A stretch of 64,000 nt of DNA from Tetramitus jugosus (GCA_937625935.1 OW569352.1:434001-498000), one strand, 5' to 3'; positions 42,709 through 51,316 are shown, numbered from the stretch's first letter. Program-made: numbers and translations. The notes: generated by a model from the sequence alone, not told the origin.

Positions 42709-44244
42709 TCAGTTTGTTGATTGTTTATCACAACGAAAGCTTTTTGGTTCCGTTACATCTACGACTAATCGTTGTTTGGGAAGAAGAGGGAACTTTTCCA
42801 AAATGCGCTCTTGGAAGAGAGATTCCTCCAGTAGGCTTCCGTTGAAGTCTCTTAAGACTCTTCGTACTCCTGAAATTCTTGTTGGGCTATCGGGCAGAAT
42901 CTGATTCAAGTGATCCTCTATCATGGAGTTGAGAGTGGACACAGAAACCACCGGGTCAGTGAAAACTCGAATGACAACAGGAGAACGAGTTTGAACTTCG
43001 CTATCTTCCTTTCGGAATCGGAATTCTAGGAAGAGCTCGACAGGAGACTTGTCTGTGGAGAATTGATGATTGCTGTCGCGTGCTGTAACTTTCGCTCGTT
43101 TTGAGGGACTGCTGGTCGAAGCAGAAGGCGTGCCAGAATTATTAACAACCGTTGCTCTTCTTCTCTTTCTTTCCGCTGCCTCTCTGTCCTCTCTCAGTTT
43201 CAAGCACTTGCGATAACAAAAGTGACACACTCGACTGTCTTCGGAAGCCCCAGCACTGTCCGGAAACAATTCTCTGTACTCCTTGGCAAAGGTTGAGTAC
43301 TTGTAAGATCTAACATTTTCACCCATTTCGTTATGGCAACAAGCACAAGGAGTCGTTTGTGGCTCAGCAATAGTGCTCTCTGGGAGTGAGAGTGCCTCCT
43401 CTTCGTTTTTGGATTCATCACCTCCTCCAATGCCCTTTGATGAATTGGTTGCTTGATCAACTTGCTCTGCAAATTGAAATTGCTCATTTGATTCCTCATC
43501 TTCAGCAATAGAAGAAGTTGAAGATGAAGGAGTCAATTCTTCCACTTCTGCGGACTCAACAGCAGACACGCCCCTTCTCTTGCTTTTTCGACCCTTCTTG
43601 GAATTCTTTTTCTCCAGTTCTTTTCTTCTCAGAGTGTACATTTGATTGTAGCAATGTTGACAAACTCTACCTGGTGTTCCGTCATAGCCTGGAAAGAATT
43701 TCATGTAATCCTCCACACTGCGTCTCGTGCTATAGTTCTTGCCAAAGTTACCACGAGAGTTCTTACAAATAATACATACCTTGGCTCCAGAGGATCCACC
43801 TGATTTGGCTCTGGGAATAGATTTGCCATTACCCGAACTTGAGGTATGAATTCTGGGAACAATGTTTTCGACAGAAGATGGAGGAGTTTTTGGTGAGGCT
43901 TGCGGAGAAGAGACAATGGCTTCCTGTTGCTGCGCTGCATGTTCGGATAGAATAGATGGAGGAGTTCGAGAAGTCGACAAGGTACCGAATGAGAAGTTTC
44001 TGTCTTCGTACTTGTCATCGATATTTAGACTGTATTCGAACTCATCTTCTTCATCTTCAACGTCTTCCTCTCGATCAGCAGCAGTAGTTCCTTGAACAGG
44101 GTCAACAGGCTTGTTTTGGAGAGGGTGGCTCGGGTTCGATGGCTGTGTTACATGACGAACACTCGATGGTGCTGCATAGGGTGATGCCTCAGGTTGTTCG
44201 GACAGCGACGCAAGGCCTGAGTTTTGTCCCGAGAAACGTACCAT
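42709..44244 (-). CDS. Protein with two CX2C-X34/36-CX2C putative zinc domains
   Basis: 511 residues; family not recognised. Two copies of one cysteine pattern are visible. The first is CIIC at about 157, then 34 residues, then CQHC at about 195. The second is CACC at about 301, then 36 residues, then CHFC at about 341. Both copies share YST near the middle, an FP before the second cysteine pair, RVC, then CY and a Leu-Arg-rich helix (YTLRRKELEKK; LKLREDREAAERKRR). Four cysteines per copy suggest zinc binding. Basic stretches (KKGRKSKRRG, ERKRRRATV) suggest nuclear location. The C-terminal 120 residues look folded (SPVVIRVFTDPVVSVSTLNS, LLPKQRLVVDVTE) and may be a ubiquitin-like fold. A nucleic-acid role is a guess. 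Confidence 0.75.
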   Translation of the reverse strand: MVRFSGQNSGLASLSEQPEASPYAAPSSVRHVTQPSNPSHPLQNKPVDPVQGTTAADREEDVEDEEDEFEYSLNIDDKYEDRNFSFGTLSTSRTPPSILSEHAAQQQEAIVSSPQASPKTPPSSVENIVPRIHTSSSGNGKSIPRAKSGGSSGAKVCIICKNSRGNFGKNYSTRRSVEDYMKFFPGYDGTPGRVCQHCYNQMYTLRRKELEKKNSKKGRKSKRRGVSAVESAEVEELTPSSSTSSIAEDEESNEQFQFAEQVDQATNSSKGIGGGDESKNEEEALSLPESTIAEPQTTPCACCHNEMGENVRSYKYSTFAKEYRELFPDSAGASEDSRVCHFCYRKCLKLREDREAAERKRRRATVVNNSGTPSASTSSPSKRAKVTARDSNHQFSTDKSPVELFLEFRFRKEDSEVQTRSPVVIRVFTDPVVSVSTLNSMIEDHLNQILPDSPTRISGVRRVLRDFNGSLLEESLFQERILEKFPLLPKQRLVVDVTEPKSFRCDKQSTN

Positions 44245-44791
44245 TGGAGGTGTGATTTGGTGCCCTTTGAATTTTAGGTTTTGATCTCAGATGAGGAATT
44301 CTCTCAGAGAGGATATATCGTGATTGATCGCGAGATTGCTGTTGTGCCAATCAGCCTGACTGTTTGTATAAGGAGATTTTGCTGTCGTTGTGTACGCGTA
44401 GGATTGGCTTTGGTGGGAATTTAGTCCTGACAGGCCTCGTAAATCTCTCTTGTGGAGCGAACCACAGTGATGTAGGGACCCCGAATAGCCACAGTATCGC
44501 AGCAGAATAACCAATCGGCCTTGAATAAACTTGCTCTTACTAAATTGGCTGATCAGGTTCCAAAATAACTTGTCGGGCAAAAAGTGACGGAATACAACAT
44601 ACTCTCTTAACAATTAAATGGGAAGGCTTCCTTGTTGGTCACTTCTGATTGAGATCTGACTGCTACTGAAACTACTTTCACACAACCTCAAGTGAGGCGC
44701 AGAATCTTGTTCAATCAGAACAGCGAACTCTGATCCTCCGACAACCGGGAAAAAAACCAAAGTAACACAACAACCACCAGAGAGATCACAC
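44245..44791. other. Divergent intergenic region, no gene seen
   Basis: 547 nt between two divergently transcribed genes. Base composition is more balanced than in other spacers, but no frame has protein-like composition and no tRNA or known snRNA signature was found by eye. It should contain both promoters. Confidence 0.5.
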
Positions 44792-45634
44792 ATGTCGTCG
44801 AATTCAATCATCACAACAGATGCAACACCATCATCCATACGAACAACAAACACACTTGAGACGGATGACCATGTAGAATACACTGATGTCGATCCAAATG
44901 ATGATACTTTTTCTTCGCGGTATTTTTCACTCATGAGCAACAATGACAAAAACATGTACGATGATGATGATGACAAAGATACCGATAATGATGATGATGA
45001 AGATGAAGATCGTGTGAATAGTAGTGAAAAGGAAGATTTTGATGAACCCATGTCGTCAAACAACAACAAAAATGAAAAAACTGAAACATTTCATCAAAAC
45101 AAGGGTGAAAATGATGAGAATCAAAGGAGGAGAATTCGAGTTCAATTTAGAAACTATACGCCCAGAGATTACGCACTACAAAAATCAGTGCGAAAAGTTC
45201 CGTGTCACTATTTGACCATGGATCACATGTATCCTCGATCAACAACGTCATCTTCTCAAAACAATAACAATAAGAATCGTAAAACGGCAAAAAGTGATGA
45301 GGAAACAAATGAAAATCGAACCATTTATTTCGAGTCACATGAGCAAGTAACAGACTACATTTTGAAACAATTGGTGAATCCAGTGTTGGATCAAGCAAAG
45401 GCGTTTGCAGAGTCAAAAGATCAATCGGATGCCATACTAGAGTTGATACCACAAAAGGTGAATTATGATTTGAAGAGAGATGTGACTGATCGGTTGCAAT
45501 TGCTAGAGAAGAGAACCATGAAGGCACTTGCAGAGATTTTGCAAGAGAAATTATCGCTCGAACAAGATCAAGAGGAGGATGAAGAAGGTGACAGTGACGA
45601 CAATAATGACGAAGAGAGTGATGAAGAAGAATAG
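44792..45634 (+). CDS. CCDC12: CCDC12/Cwf18-like spliceosome protein
   Basis: 280 residues. CCDC12 (yeast Cwf18) is a small spliceosome component linked to the Prp19/activated-complex stage. The conserved parts are IRVQFRNYTPRDYALQKS near 115-132 and, near the C-terminus, NYDLKRDVTDRLQLLEKRTM followed by KALAEILQEKLS. They correspond to the FRNY and DLKRDVxxKLxxLxxRT blocks of the family. An acidic N-terminal extension (poly-Asp) and an Asn-rich insert make it longer than the usual 160-170 residues. The C-terminus is also acidic. Family call is good. Confidence 0.8.
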   Translation: MSSNSIITTDATPSSIRTTNTLETDDHVEYTDVDPNDDTFSSRYFSLMSNNDKNMYDDDDDKDTDNDDDEDEDRVNSSEKEDFDEPMSSNNNKNEKTETFHQNKGENDENQRRRIRVQFRNYTPRDYALQKSVRKVPCHYLTMDHMYPRSTTSSSQNNNNKNRKTAKSDEETNENRTIYFESHEQVTDYILKQLVNPVLDQAKAFAESKDQSDAILELIPQKVNYDLKRDVTDRLQLLEKRTMKALAEILQEKLSLEQDQEEDEEGDSDDNNDEESDEEE

Positions 45635-45748
45635 GCTCTCATGAACGATAATCATATGACTAAATACTCTTTTCTAATCTAGCTAGTTCTTGTCTGTTGT
45701 TTATTCACGTTGTGATTACTACTACCTACCTACCCTTTTATTGTTTGC

Positions 45749-46492
45749 TTAATCATCTTCTTCGTCTGGTTCGACTTCATCAGCCTCTGCACGTTCCAAA
45801 TAATTACCCTGATTCGACAATCGAATATAGTCACCAGCCTTGATGTGAGCAGGCAATCGAATCACCAACCCAAAATCTCCTACTTCAACCTTGATGGTTC
45901 GATCAGCTGTTCCTTCACCTTCTCTCACTCGCTTCACCTTTAAGACAAACGTATCTTCTTCAATCTTTGCTCCCAGAATGGTCAACTCACCATCATCATT
46001 CTCATGACCCCACAATCGACAACCCACATTCTTTCTCAACAACTTGTAATCACTTTCCCACACTCTCTCATCATCAATCTCATACTCGATTTCCGAATCA
46101 TCTGCATCTTCAAAATAAAACACTCCATCTTCTTCACTGTAGCCCTTGTACTTGACAACGACACTCGTAGGATCAATCACATCCAACGTATCTGTGCTCT
46201 TCATTCTCTTGCTGTATTTTTTACCAGTGAGAACATCGATAGAGTCCATGGAGATGATTGCACCACCTCTTGATTTATGATTGTGACTGACTTTATCAAT
46301 CTTGTAGTATCTGTTGTTTTCAATGTAGATGCTGCCTTCTTCTGCTCTGTCGAAACGAATGGTGGCATATTGATTCATTTGTTGTTGTTGTTGTACATGA
46401 TGAGAGAAAAGGGATGGTGGTGGTGTTGGTAGTCTCACCAGAGTTTGATGGAGTTTGATGGATGGTGGTGTGTTGAACAGTCTGCGTATCAT
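45749..46492 (-). CDS. Mitochondrial elongation factor P
   Basis: 247 residues from the ATG at 46492; an upstream ATG at 46591 is possible but would overlap the divergent gene. Bacterial EF-P relieves ribosome stalling at proline runs. The N-terminus (MIRRLFNTPPSIKLHQTLVR) is basic with no acidic residue for 47 residues, as in a mitochondrial presequence. The EF-P KOW domain starts near 50: GSIYIENNRYYKIDKVSHNH, then RGGAII and DVLTGKKYSKRM. Aligned without gaps to the E. coli factor, the loop-tip residue modified in bacteria (Lys34) is Arg75 here. Two OB domains follow (VVVKYKGYSEEDGVFYFEDA; LTILGAKIEEDTFVLKVKRV; DRTIKVEVGDFGLVIRLPAH). The C-terminus is acidic. Confidence 0.8.
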   Translation of the reverse strand: MIRRLFNTPPSIKLHQTLVRLPTPPPSLFSHHVQQQQQMNQYATIRFDRAEEGSIYIENNRYYKIDKVSHNHKSRGGAIISMDSIDVLTGKKYSKRMKSTDTLDVIDPTSVVVKYKGYSEEDGVFYFEDADDSEIEYEIDDERVWESDYKLLRKNVGCRLWGHENDDGELTILGAKIEEDTFVLKVKRVREGEGTADRTIKVEVGDFGLVIRLPAHIKAGDYIRLSNQGNYLERAEADEVEPDEEDD

Positions 46493-46589
46493 TTTTGTCT
46501 TTGATGTTGTGTTTTTTTGTGTGAAATTTTCGCGCTGTTCATTCGGGGAAAATTGGTTGTTCAAGAAAGAAAACTGGAAACAACAAAAC

Positions 46590-47141
46590 ATGAACAGAAT
46601 CGTTGTTGGTTGTGGTCATCAGATCACAAAACGAGCATTCCTGAGTCAACACAGCAACAAATATCTCATCATACAACAACCATACTTTCACACTTTTTCC
46701 TGCACTGCAAGAATCACATCCAAAACAACGACATCGGAAAAACTATCCAACGAAGAAATGGACAATGAAGATACCACTACCACCGACAATAACAATAAGA
46801 ATGAAAATGTAACCGATTCGAAACCGAAAAAAACATCTGTTTACGAGGCCGATGGCTATGACGCTCCATCCATTGTCAGCAGTTTGCGGAGTGCATTTCA
46901 AAAAACTGAAATTTCTCCGAGTGAACGATTAAAGGAGCAACAACAAGGAGGACCAGGTGTGATTCGGAGGTCTTCGCGATCCATGATGAACATTTTTGCC
47001 TATTTTTCTCAAAATTATTATTTGCTTGCGTTGGCAGTGATTGCCTTCGCATTGTTCTATATGGTGGATCCTGTTGCATTTCGTAATGAACAGAGAAATT
47101 TATCGGCGCGAGCCAAGAGAGAAGAACGAGAAATTGAATAA
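46590..47141 (+). CDS. Unidentified single-pass membrane protein, probably mitochondrial
   Basis: 183 residues from the ATG at 46590. The N-terminal 45 residues are basic and hydroxylated without acidic residues (MNRIVVGCGHQITKRAFLSQ), like a mitochondrial presequence. A polar Thr/Asn-rich linker follows. One predicted membrane helix lies near 144-160 (YYLLALAVIAFALFYMV), followed by a charged tail (SARAKREEREIE). It is divergent from the mitochondrial EF-P gene with 97 nt between the ATGs. No family is recognised; it could be an inner-membrane complex subunit. Confidence 0.65.
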   Translation: MNRIVVGCGHQITKRAFLSQHSNKYLIIQQPYFHTFSCTARITSKTTTSEKLSNEEMDNEDTTTTDNNNKNENVTDSKPKKTSVYEADGYDAPSIVSSLRSAFQKTEISPSERLKEQQQGGPGVIRRSSRSMMNIFAYFSQNYYLLALAVIAFALFYMVDPVAFRNEQRNLSARAKREEREIE

Positions 47142-47229
47142 TAAACAATTGTTGAATAGGAGGTTGAGTTTATTCATTTCCAGGAAGTATAATCTAATTG
47201 CACTGCTCATTCTGTTGTACATTAAGTGG

Positions 47230-49041
47230 TTAGTTGTGTTTGGTAGATAAGGACTGAATGGATTCATCAATTGCTTTTTGCATGATTGACGTACGATCTT
47301 CTCCACAGACTACTTGATGCCATGTGTCCTTCAACAAGCCGAGTTTTTCTTCGAGCAACGATCCAGCAGTCTTTGATCCGTTGAACTCGTTGACGACTGA
47401 TTCCAGAACGTCCATGTGTTCGTTGACTGGGAATGAAACACTGTTGGACCATACAGTGGTCACATCATCAGCGTCTCCTCTTCTTACTTTGATACAGCAT
47501 TGGTCAATCCATGTGTCCTTCTCCTTGAACAAGCCATTTTCTAGTGATACATAGTACACGGATGATGGATTAGTGTAGTCTTGTGGTTGATGTTGACCAG
47601 TCTCAGACGACTTGACCTGTGCAATCATGTTGTTCAAACGGTTGAGTGCACCTTTCTCCGTTTCTTCCCGTGACAATGGTTGTTCATTGATATCGGACTT
47701 GACTGGAACTGACACGACTCGAACATTGACTTTTTGATCCGCACTTTCATGAGGCATTGGCTTGGAGAATGCTCTTCGCACTGCCTCCAGTTTGGATGGT
47801 GTTCCTGAAGCGACATAGATTGTTCTTTGGATCGCTGGAGTTTTCATTCGAGGCAAGCTCAATTGTTGTAAGATGCTGTCGGCCAATAGGTCATGAACAG
47901 GGATGACATGGAAGGGTGCCACGCCAGTAATCTTTGAAGCAACTTCTGGAATGGTGTTTGTAGTGAAAAAGTACTCGAATCCCTCGCGATCTCCACCCTT
48001 CAAGAACCTCTTGTGACAATCATTGGGGAACACACAGTGCACAACAAAGGCACTCACCTTCTTGGCACCCATCTTCACGAGAGCTCTGCGACATTCGTCC
48101 AATGTACCACCAGATTGCACCAGATCATCCACAATGACGACATGATCCATACAGTGATCATCCTTTGTTGGCCAGTGTAATCTGTCAGTGATGGTAATCT
48201 TACGCAAATCTCCTTCTCTTACCTTGGCACAGATAATTGTCGGAAATCCTTCAAAAATCTTCTTAAATCTCTTGGAGGCACCTTCATCTGGGAAAGCAAT
48301 GGTGACTCTATGATGCGATCGTATATATTCTGTAAACAGTGGAATGGCAGACATCATTTTCATAATGACATTATCCGTAAAGTAGAAGCGAACCGTAGAT
48401 GCATGAATATCAAAGATTCGCAATGTAGCTGGTCCAGATCGAGTCATTGGCATGCACGAAGTCAAAATTCTTGCAGTAGTTTCCGCTGTGGCCACAGTTC
48501 CCTCTTCTTCAACTCTTTCCATCGTTGCAGGACCAAAGTAAGGAATCACAATGTTCAATGACTGGACCAGTTGTCTTGGAAGCACCATAATGACACTCAA
48601 CTGCTCCAATAGCTTTGCTGGATCATAGAGACTGCCCAGAAACACGACATGACGACCCTGTAGCTCATTCATGTGCTCAAACTGAATATTGTAATATCCG
48701 TCGGGAAATTTGTTCCAATGGATGATTCCACGACGAAATTGTGAGCTGTAATTGTTGCAAATGTCGTCGGCAATCGTGTCCATGGAAGGATATGACATGA
48801 CAACGACTCTTTGATCATCTGTTCCAGGTAGAGGCTCAAGTGGGCGATAAAGCTTTTGTTGTTGTTTCGTTTGACTCATATTTGTTATTCTTTGTTGTTG
48901 TTGAGAATAAAACAAGAAGTGGTTGGTGGTTTTTGTTGATGTTTTGGTGGTTGTCGTAGTGGCACTCCGAACAGAAAAGAGCGTATTCACATTGTTCGGC
49001 AATGTTCGCTTCCAGCAAGATCTCGAGATGTTTTTGATCAT
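47230..49041 (-). CDS. PRPP synthetase fused to YjjX/DUF84-type NTPase
   Basis: 603 residues. Residues 1-60 are Thr/Ser/Arg-rich and could be an organelle signal; an internal ATG (MSQTKQQQK, residue 55) is an alternative start. Residues about 66-395 are a ribose-phosphate diphosphokinase of the plant PRS3/PRS4 type: IIHWNKFPDGYYNIQF, GRHVVFLGSL, YFGPATMERVEEEGTVATAE, RIFDIHASTVRFYF and the PRPP loop VVIVDDLVQSGGTLDE at 301-316. It makes PRPP from ribose 5-phosphate and ATP. Residues about 407-600 match the YjjX/DUF84 inosine/xanthosine triphosphatase family: TIYVASGTPSKLEAVRRAF, INEQPLSREETEKGALNR and YYVSLENGLF. The frame is continuous with no stop or intron sign between domains. Joining nucleotide synthesis to clean-up of abnormal purine nucleotides is inferred. 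Confidence 0.88.
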   Translation of the reverse strand: MIKNISRSCWKRTLPNNVNTLFSVRSATTTTTKTSTKTTNHFLFYSQQQQRITNMSQTKQQQKLYRPLEPLPGTDDQRVVVMSYPSMDTIADDICNNYSSQFRRGIIHWNKFPDGYYNIQFEHMNELQGRHVVFLGSLYDPAKLLEQLSVIMVLPRQLVQSLNIVIPYFGPATMERVEEEGTVATAETTARILTSCMPMTRSGPATLRIFDIHASTVRFYFTDNVIMKMMSAIPLFTEYIRSHHRVTIAFPDEGASKRFKKIFEGFPTIICAKVREGDLRKITITDRLHWPTKDDHCMDHVVIVDDLVQSGGTLDECRRALVKMGAKKVSAFVVHCVFPNDCHKRFLKGGDREGFEYFFTTNTIPEVASKITGVAPFHVIPVHDLLADSILQQLSLPRMKTPAIQRTIYVASGTPSKLEAVRRAFSKPMPHESADQKVNVRVVSVPVKSDINEQPLSREETEKGALNRLNNMIAQVKSSETGQHQPQDYTNPSSVYYVSLENGLFKEKDTWIDQCCIKVRRGDADDVTTVWSNSVSFPVNEHMDVLESVVNEFNGSKTAGSLLEEKLGLLKDTWHQVVCGEDRTSIMQKAIDESIQSLSTKHN

Positions 49042-49271
49042 CGTTTTACAAGTTCATCCTGTTTGTTCCACCATAGGAATAATGTGAGATTCGGAGGAAT
49101 TAAGTTCGAAAAACAAAGTAGAAGGTTGAACGCGTGTTCGTACAGTCAGTGTTCTCCCTCGCAGAGCAGGAAACTGTACTTCATAAAAATCCGCTTCACA
49201 CAGAAAAAGCAAAACAGTCTCAAACAAACAAACAAACACACATACTCTAAATCACCATACATACATTGAAA

Positions 49272-50375
49272 ATGAAACAACCTTCCTTTTCTCAACCACT
49301 CTTCCTCATTGCCCTTACTATCCTCTCCCTGATCACCCTCTCCGTTCTCTGTCAAATACCTGCCTACCAACAACACCAACAACCACCATATGACTACCAA
49401 CAACAACCATCAGACATGATCCACATGTCTCAAATATCTGCTCTCACACTATACAAGGACCGTTTCACTACTTCACGGAAGAATCAACCAGTCCCACAAA
49501 TGCGCTGCACAGGTGGTGATGCACAGTACAGTGGTTATGTGCCTAAAGTCGTGAGTTGCAAGAGTTTGGGAAGTGACGGTGTGTCTACACAATGGAAATG
49601 TGAAGCTTCCATGGATGATCGTTACAAATTTGGCTCTGTTCACGTCAATTGTGAAGGTTATAGTGGTCCAGGTGATATTCATGTAGTCAAGGGCAGTTGT
49701 GCACTGGATTATGAGTTGTTGTTTACGGAAAAGGGCAAAAGAATGAATGAACAGAATGTGAATAGACATGCAAGAGCTTTTGGAAACGCTCCTAATCATC
49801 ATCAATATGCTGGTGGTGGACAACCAATCTATGAAGATGATAGTTCAAGTGCCGGAGCAGGAAGCATCTTTTTGTTCATTTTGGTCGTTGGTGCCCTAGT
49901 GGTTGTTCTGTACAAGTGTGCTGATAACAATGGTGCTCAAGCAACATACAATAGTAGCACTGCCACCAATGATCCTTATACACATGTACCTCCATACAAT
50001 CCTAATGCCTATCCTGATGCACATTCCAGCAGTACCAGCAGTGGAACCTATCCAAACATGTACCCTAATGCTGGCACTCCTCCTTATCCAACATCTACAC
50101 CAAACAATAACACGAGCAGTGGAATTGGAACTGCTACGGCGTTTGCGACAGGATTAGGATTGGGAGCCACAGGTGGATTCATGGCTGGTAGAGCTACAGC
50201 TCGATCGTCTCCCTCATACAATGATTATTCTTCCTCTTCTTATTCGAATCGATCATCCAACTCTTCATCTTACAACAGTGGTTATCGCAGCAGTCGTAGT
50301 AGCTACGATGACGATCACAAAGAGAAGAGCTCAGAGCACAAATCCACAGGCTATGGTGGGTCATCCAGTCGGTAA
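49272..50375 (+). CDS. SARAF: SARAF-like regulator of store-operated calcium entry
   Basis: 367 residues from the ATG at 49272. In animals SARAF is an ER membrane protein that slows STIM/ORAI calcium entry. Signal peptide: FLIALTILSLITLSVLC. The luminal domain matches SARAF in order: ISALTLYKDRFTTSRKNQPV, PQMRCTGG, YVPKVVSCKSLGSDG, STQWKCEASMDDRYKFGSVH, VNCEGYSG and KGSCALDYELLFTEKG. One membrane helix lies near 195-216 (IFLFILVVGALVVVLYK). The cytosolic tail is Pro/Ser/Tyr-rich with an Ala/Gly-rich patch (GTATAFATGLGLGATGGFMA). The 3' end of this gene has been copied into the shuffled region just downstream. Confidence 0.88.
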   Translation: MKQPSFSQPLFLIALTILSLITLSVLCQIPAYQQHQQPPYDYQQQPSDMIHMSQISALTLYKDRFTTSRKNQPVPQMRCTGGDAQYSGYVPKVVSCKSLGSDGVSTQWKCEASMDDRYKFGSVHVNCEGYSGPGDIHVVKGSCALDYELLFTEKGKRMNEQNVNRHARAFGNAPNHHQYAGGGQPIYEDDSSSAGAGSIFLFILVVGALVVVLYKCADNNGAQATYNSSTATNDPYTHVPPYNPNAYPDAHSSSTSSGTYPNMYPNAGTPPYPTSTPNNNTSSGIGTATAFATGLGLGATGGFMAGRATARSSPSYNDYSSSSYSNRSSNSSSYNSGYRSSRSSYDDDHKEKSSEHKSTGYGGSSSR

Positions 50376-50396
50376 ATAAACAATTTTTGGTCTTCC
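50361..50396 (+). repeat. SARAF 3' end, copy 1 (parent)
   Basis: The stop-codon region and start of the 3' UTR of SARAF. The 31-nt segment from cagtcggtaa to ggtcttcc recurs exactly at about 51670-51700, and a 25-nt part of it (ataaataaac to cttcc) at 53901-53925. It marks the left boundary of the duplicated region. Confidence 0.85.
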
Positions 50397-50439
50397 AGAG
50401 CAAGTCACATGTTATCATCTGACTCAATTGATTCAATTC

Positions 50440-50600
50440 CTGTCATAGTTTTCAGTTGATTGGAGGTCGTATGATGTTATCTTGGTATCTATCCACTACT
50501 GATTTTGAAGTGCGCTGAACCTTATTTTCACTTGTTAATTGTCTTTGGCTGATCAACACTTTACTTAACTTCGTGAAAGACACTGTAAAACGCCTCATCC
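50440..50600 (-). pseudogene. Fragment of the 318-aa orphan gene
   Basis: About 160 nt are nearly identical to 52288-52460 inside the intact 318-aa gene, beginning tgtcatagttttcagttgat. Relative to that gene it has small insertions and a deletion of about 20 nt, so the frame is broken, and both ends of the gene are missing. It lies on the same strand and at the same place relative to the following 216-aa gene as the intact copy does. It is therefore a decayed duplicate. Confidence 0.85.
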
Positions 50601-50665
50601 AACGACTAGAAACTCTCAAGTTCTTTTGCCGACCAAGCCAGCCATAAACATTTCCTTTGACAACA

Positions 50666-51316
50666 ATGTACACAACCGCCAATCACTACATATTCGCCGG
50701 TCCTTGCTACAAGCACCAAAAAATTGTTACTTTCAAATATAAAACCACTAGCAAACAAATTTTAATTGAAGAGGATGATTCTCTTCCATCCCTGAAACAG
50801 CGGGTGGCAGCATCGTTCGGTATACGTCCTTCTGGTTTACATTTCGCTGATAATGAACCAAGGAATGTGTTGTGGGCTGATCTAATATTTATAAGAGAGG
50901 ATTTGCTTATAGCTCAACCTATGTCTGTCAGAAATGAACCATTAGGACCCGCAAGGATGGTACCTGACACTGTCGAATGCTTTGTCGATTGTTATCAGCT
51001 CACAGTTGATGAATGCACGGATCCCACACAAGTCCAATGGTTTTCTCCACCTCCAAGCCAGATTTCTCTGATTTTAGATGGTCAGGTATTACATGCCATA
51101 CCATTGAAGGACGGAACAACTTTTGCTTCTATGCTTGATGCATTGGAATTTGTTTCGCAAGTCAGCCAGATTGATCTACGTGATTCCTTTGATTCATTGA
51201 AAGAACATGTCTCATATTGTCTTCATAACTTGACTCTCTATCGAGAATTCTTGAAGGGGGAATACAGAGTGCAGGGAGGCGCTGACAATAAGGTCTACTT
51301 GATCAGTGTTGAATAA
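50666..51316 (+). CDS. Orphan 216-aa protein, copy A
   Basis: 216 residues, 88-90 percent identical by eye to the protein at 53176-53826. The N-terminal part (about 18-95) has a strand-strand-helix-strand pattern: KIVTFKYKTTSKQILIEEDD, LPSLKQRVAASFGIRPSGLH, and ADLIFIREDLLIAQPM. This resembles a ubiquitin-like or PB1 beta-grasp fold. The second half has ISLILDGQVLHAIPLKDGTT and a final helix-strand. No signal peptide, membrane segment or catalytic motif is visible. The ATG at 50666 aligns with the start of copy B. The family is not recognised. Near-perfect nucleotide identity over most of the gene shows recent duplication. Confidence 0.8.
   Translation: MYTTANHYIFAGPCYKHQKIVTFKYKTTSKQILIEEDDSLPSLKQRVAASFGIRPSGLHFADNEPRNVLWADLIFIREDLLIAQPMSVRNEPLGPARMVPDTVECFVDCYQLTVDECTDPTQVQWFSPPPSQISLILDGQVLHAIPLKDGTTFASMLDALEFVSQVSQIDLRDSFDSLKEHVSYCLHNLTLYREFLKGEYRVQGGADNKVYLISVE

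Noticed and set aside
44440-44560. Possible C/D snoRNA (AGTGATGT ... CTGA)
   Set aside because: The C box is imperfect and no terminal stem pairs around the boxes.
44287-44613. 108-codon minus-strand frame in the divergent spacer
   Set aside because: No motif, poor composition and position inside a region that must hold two promoters.
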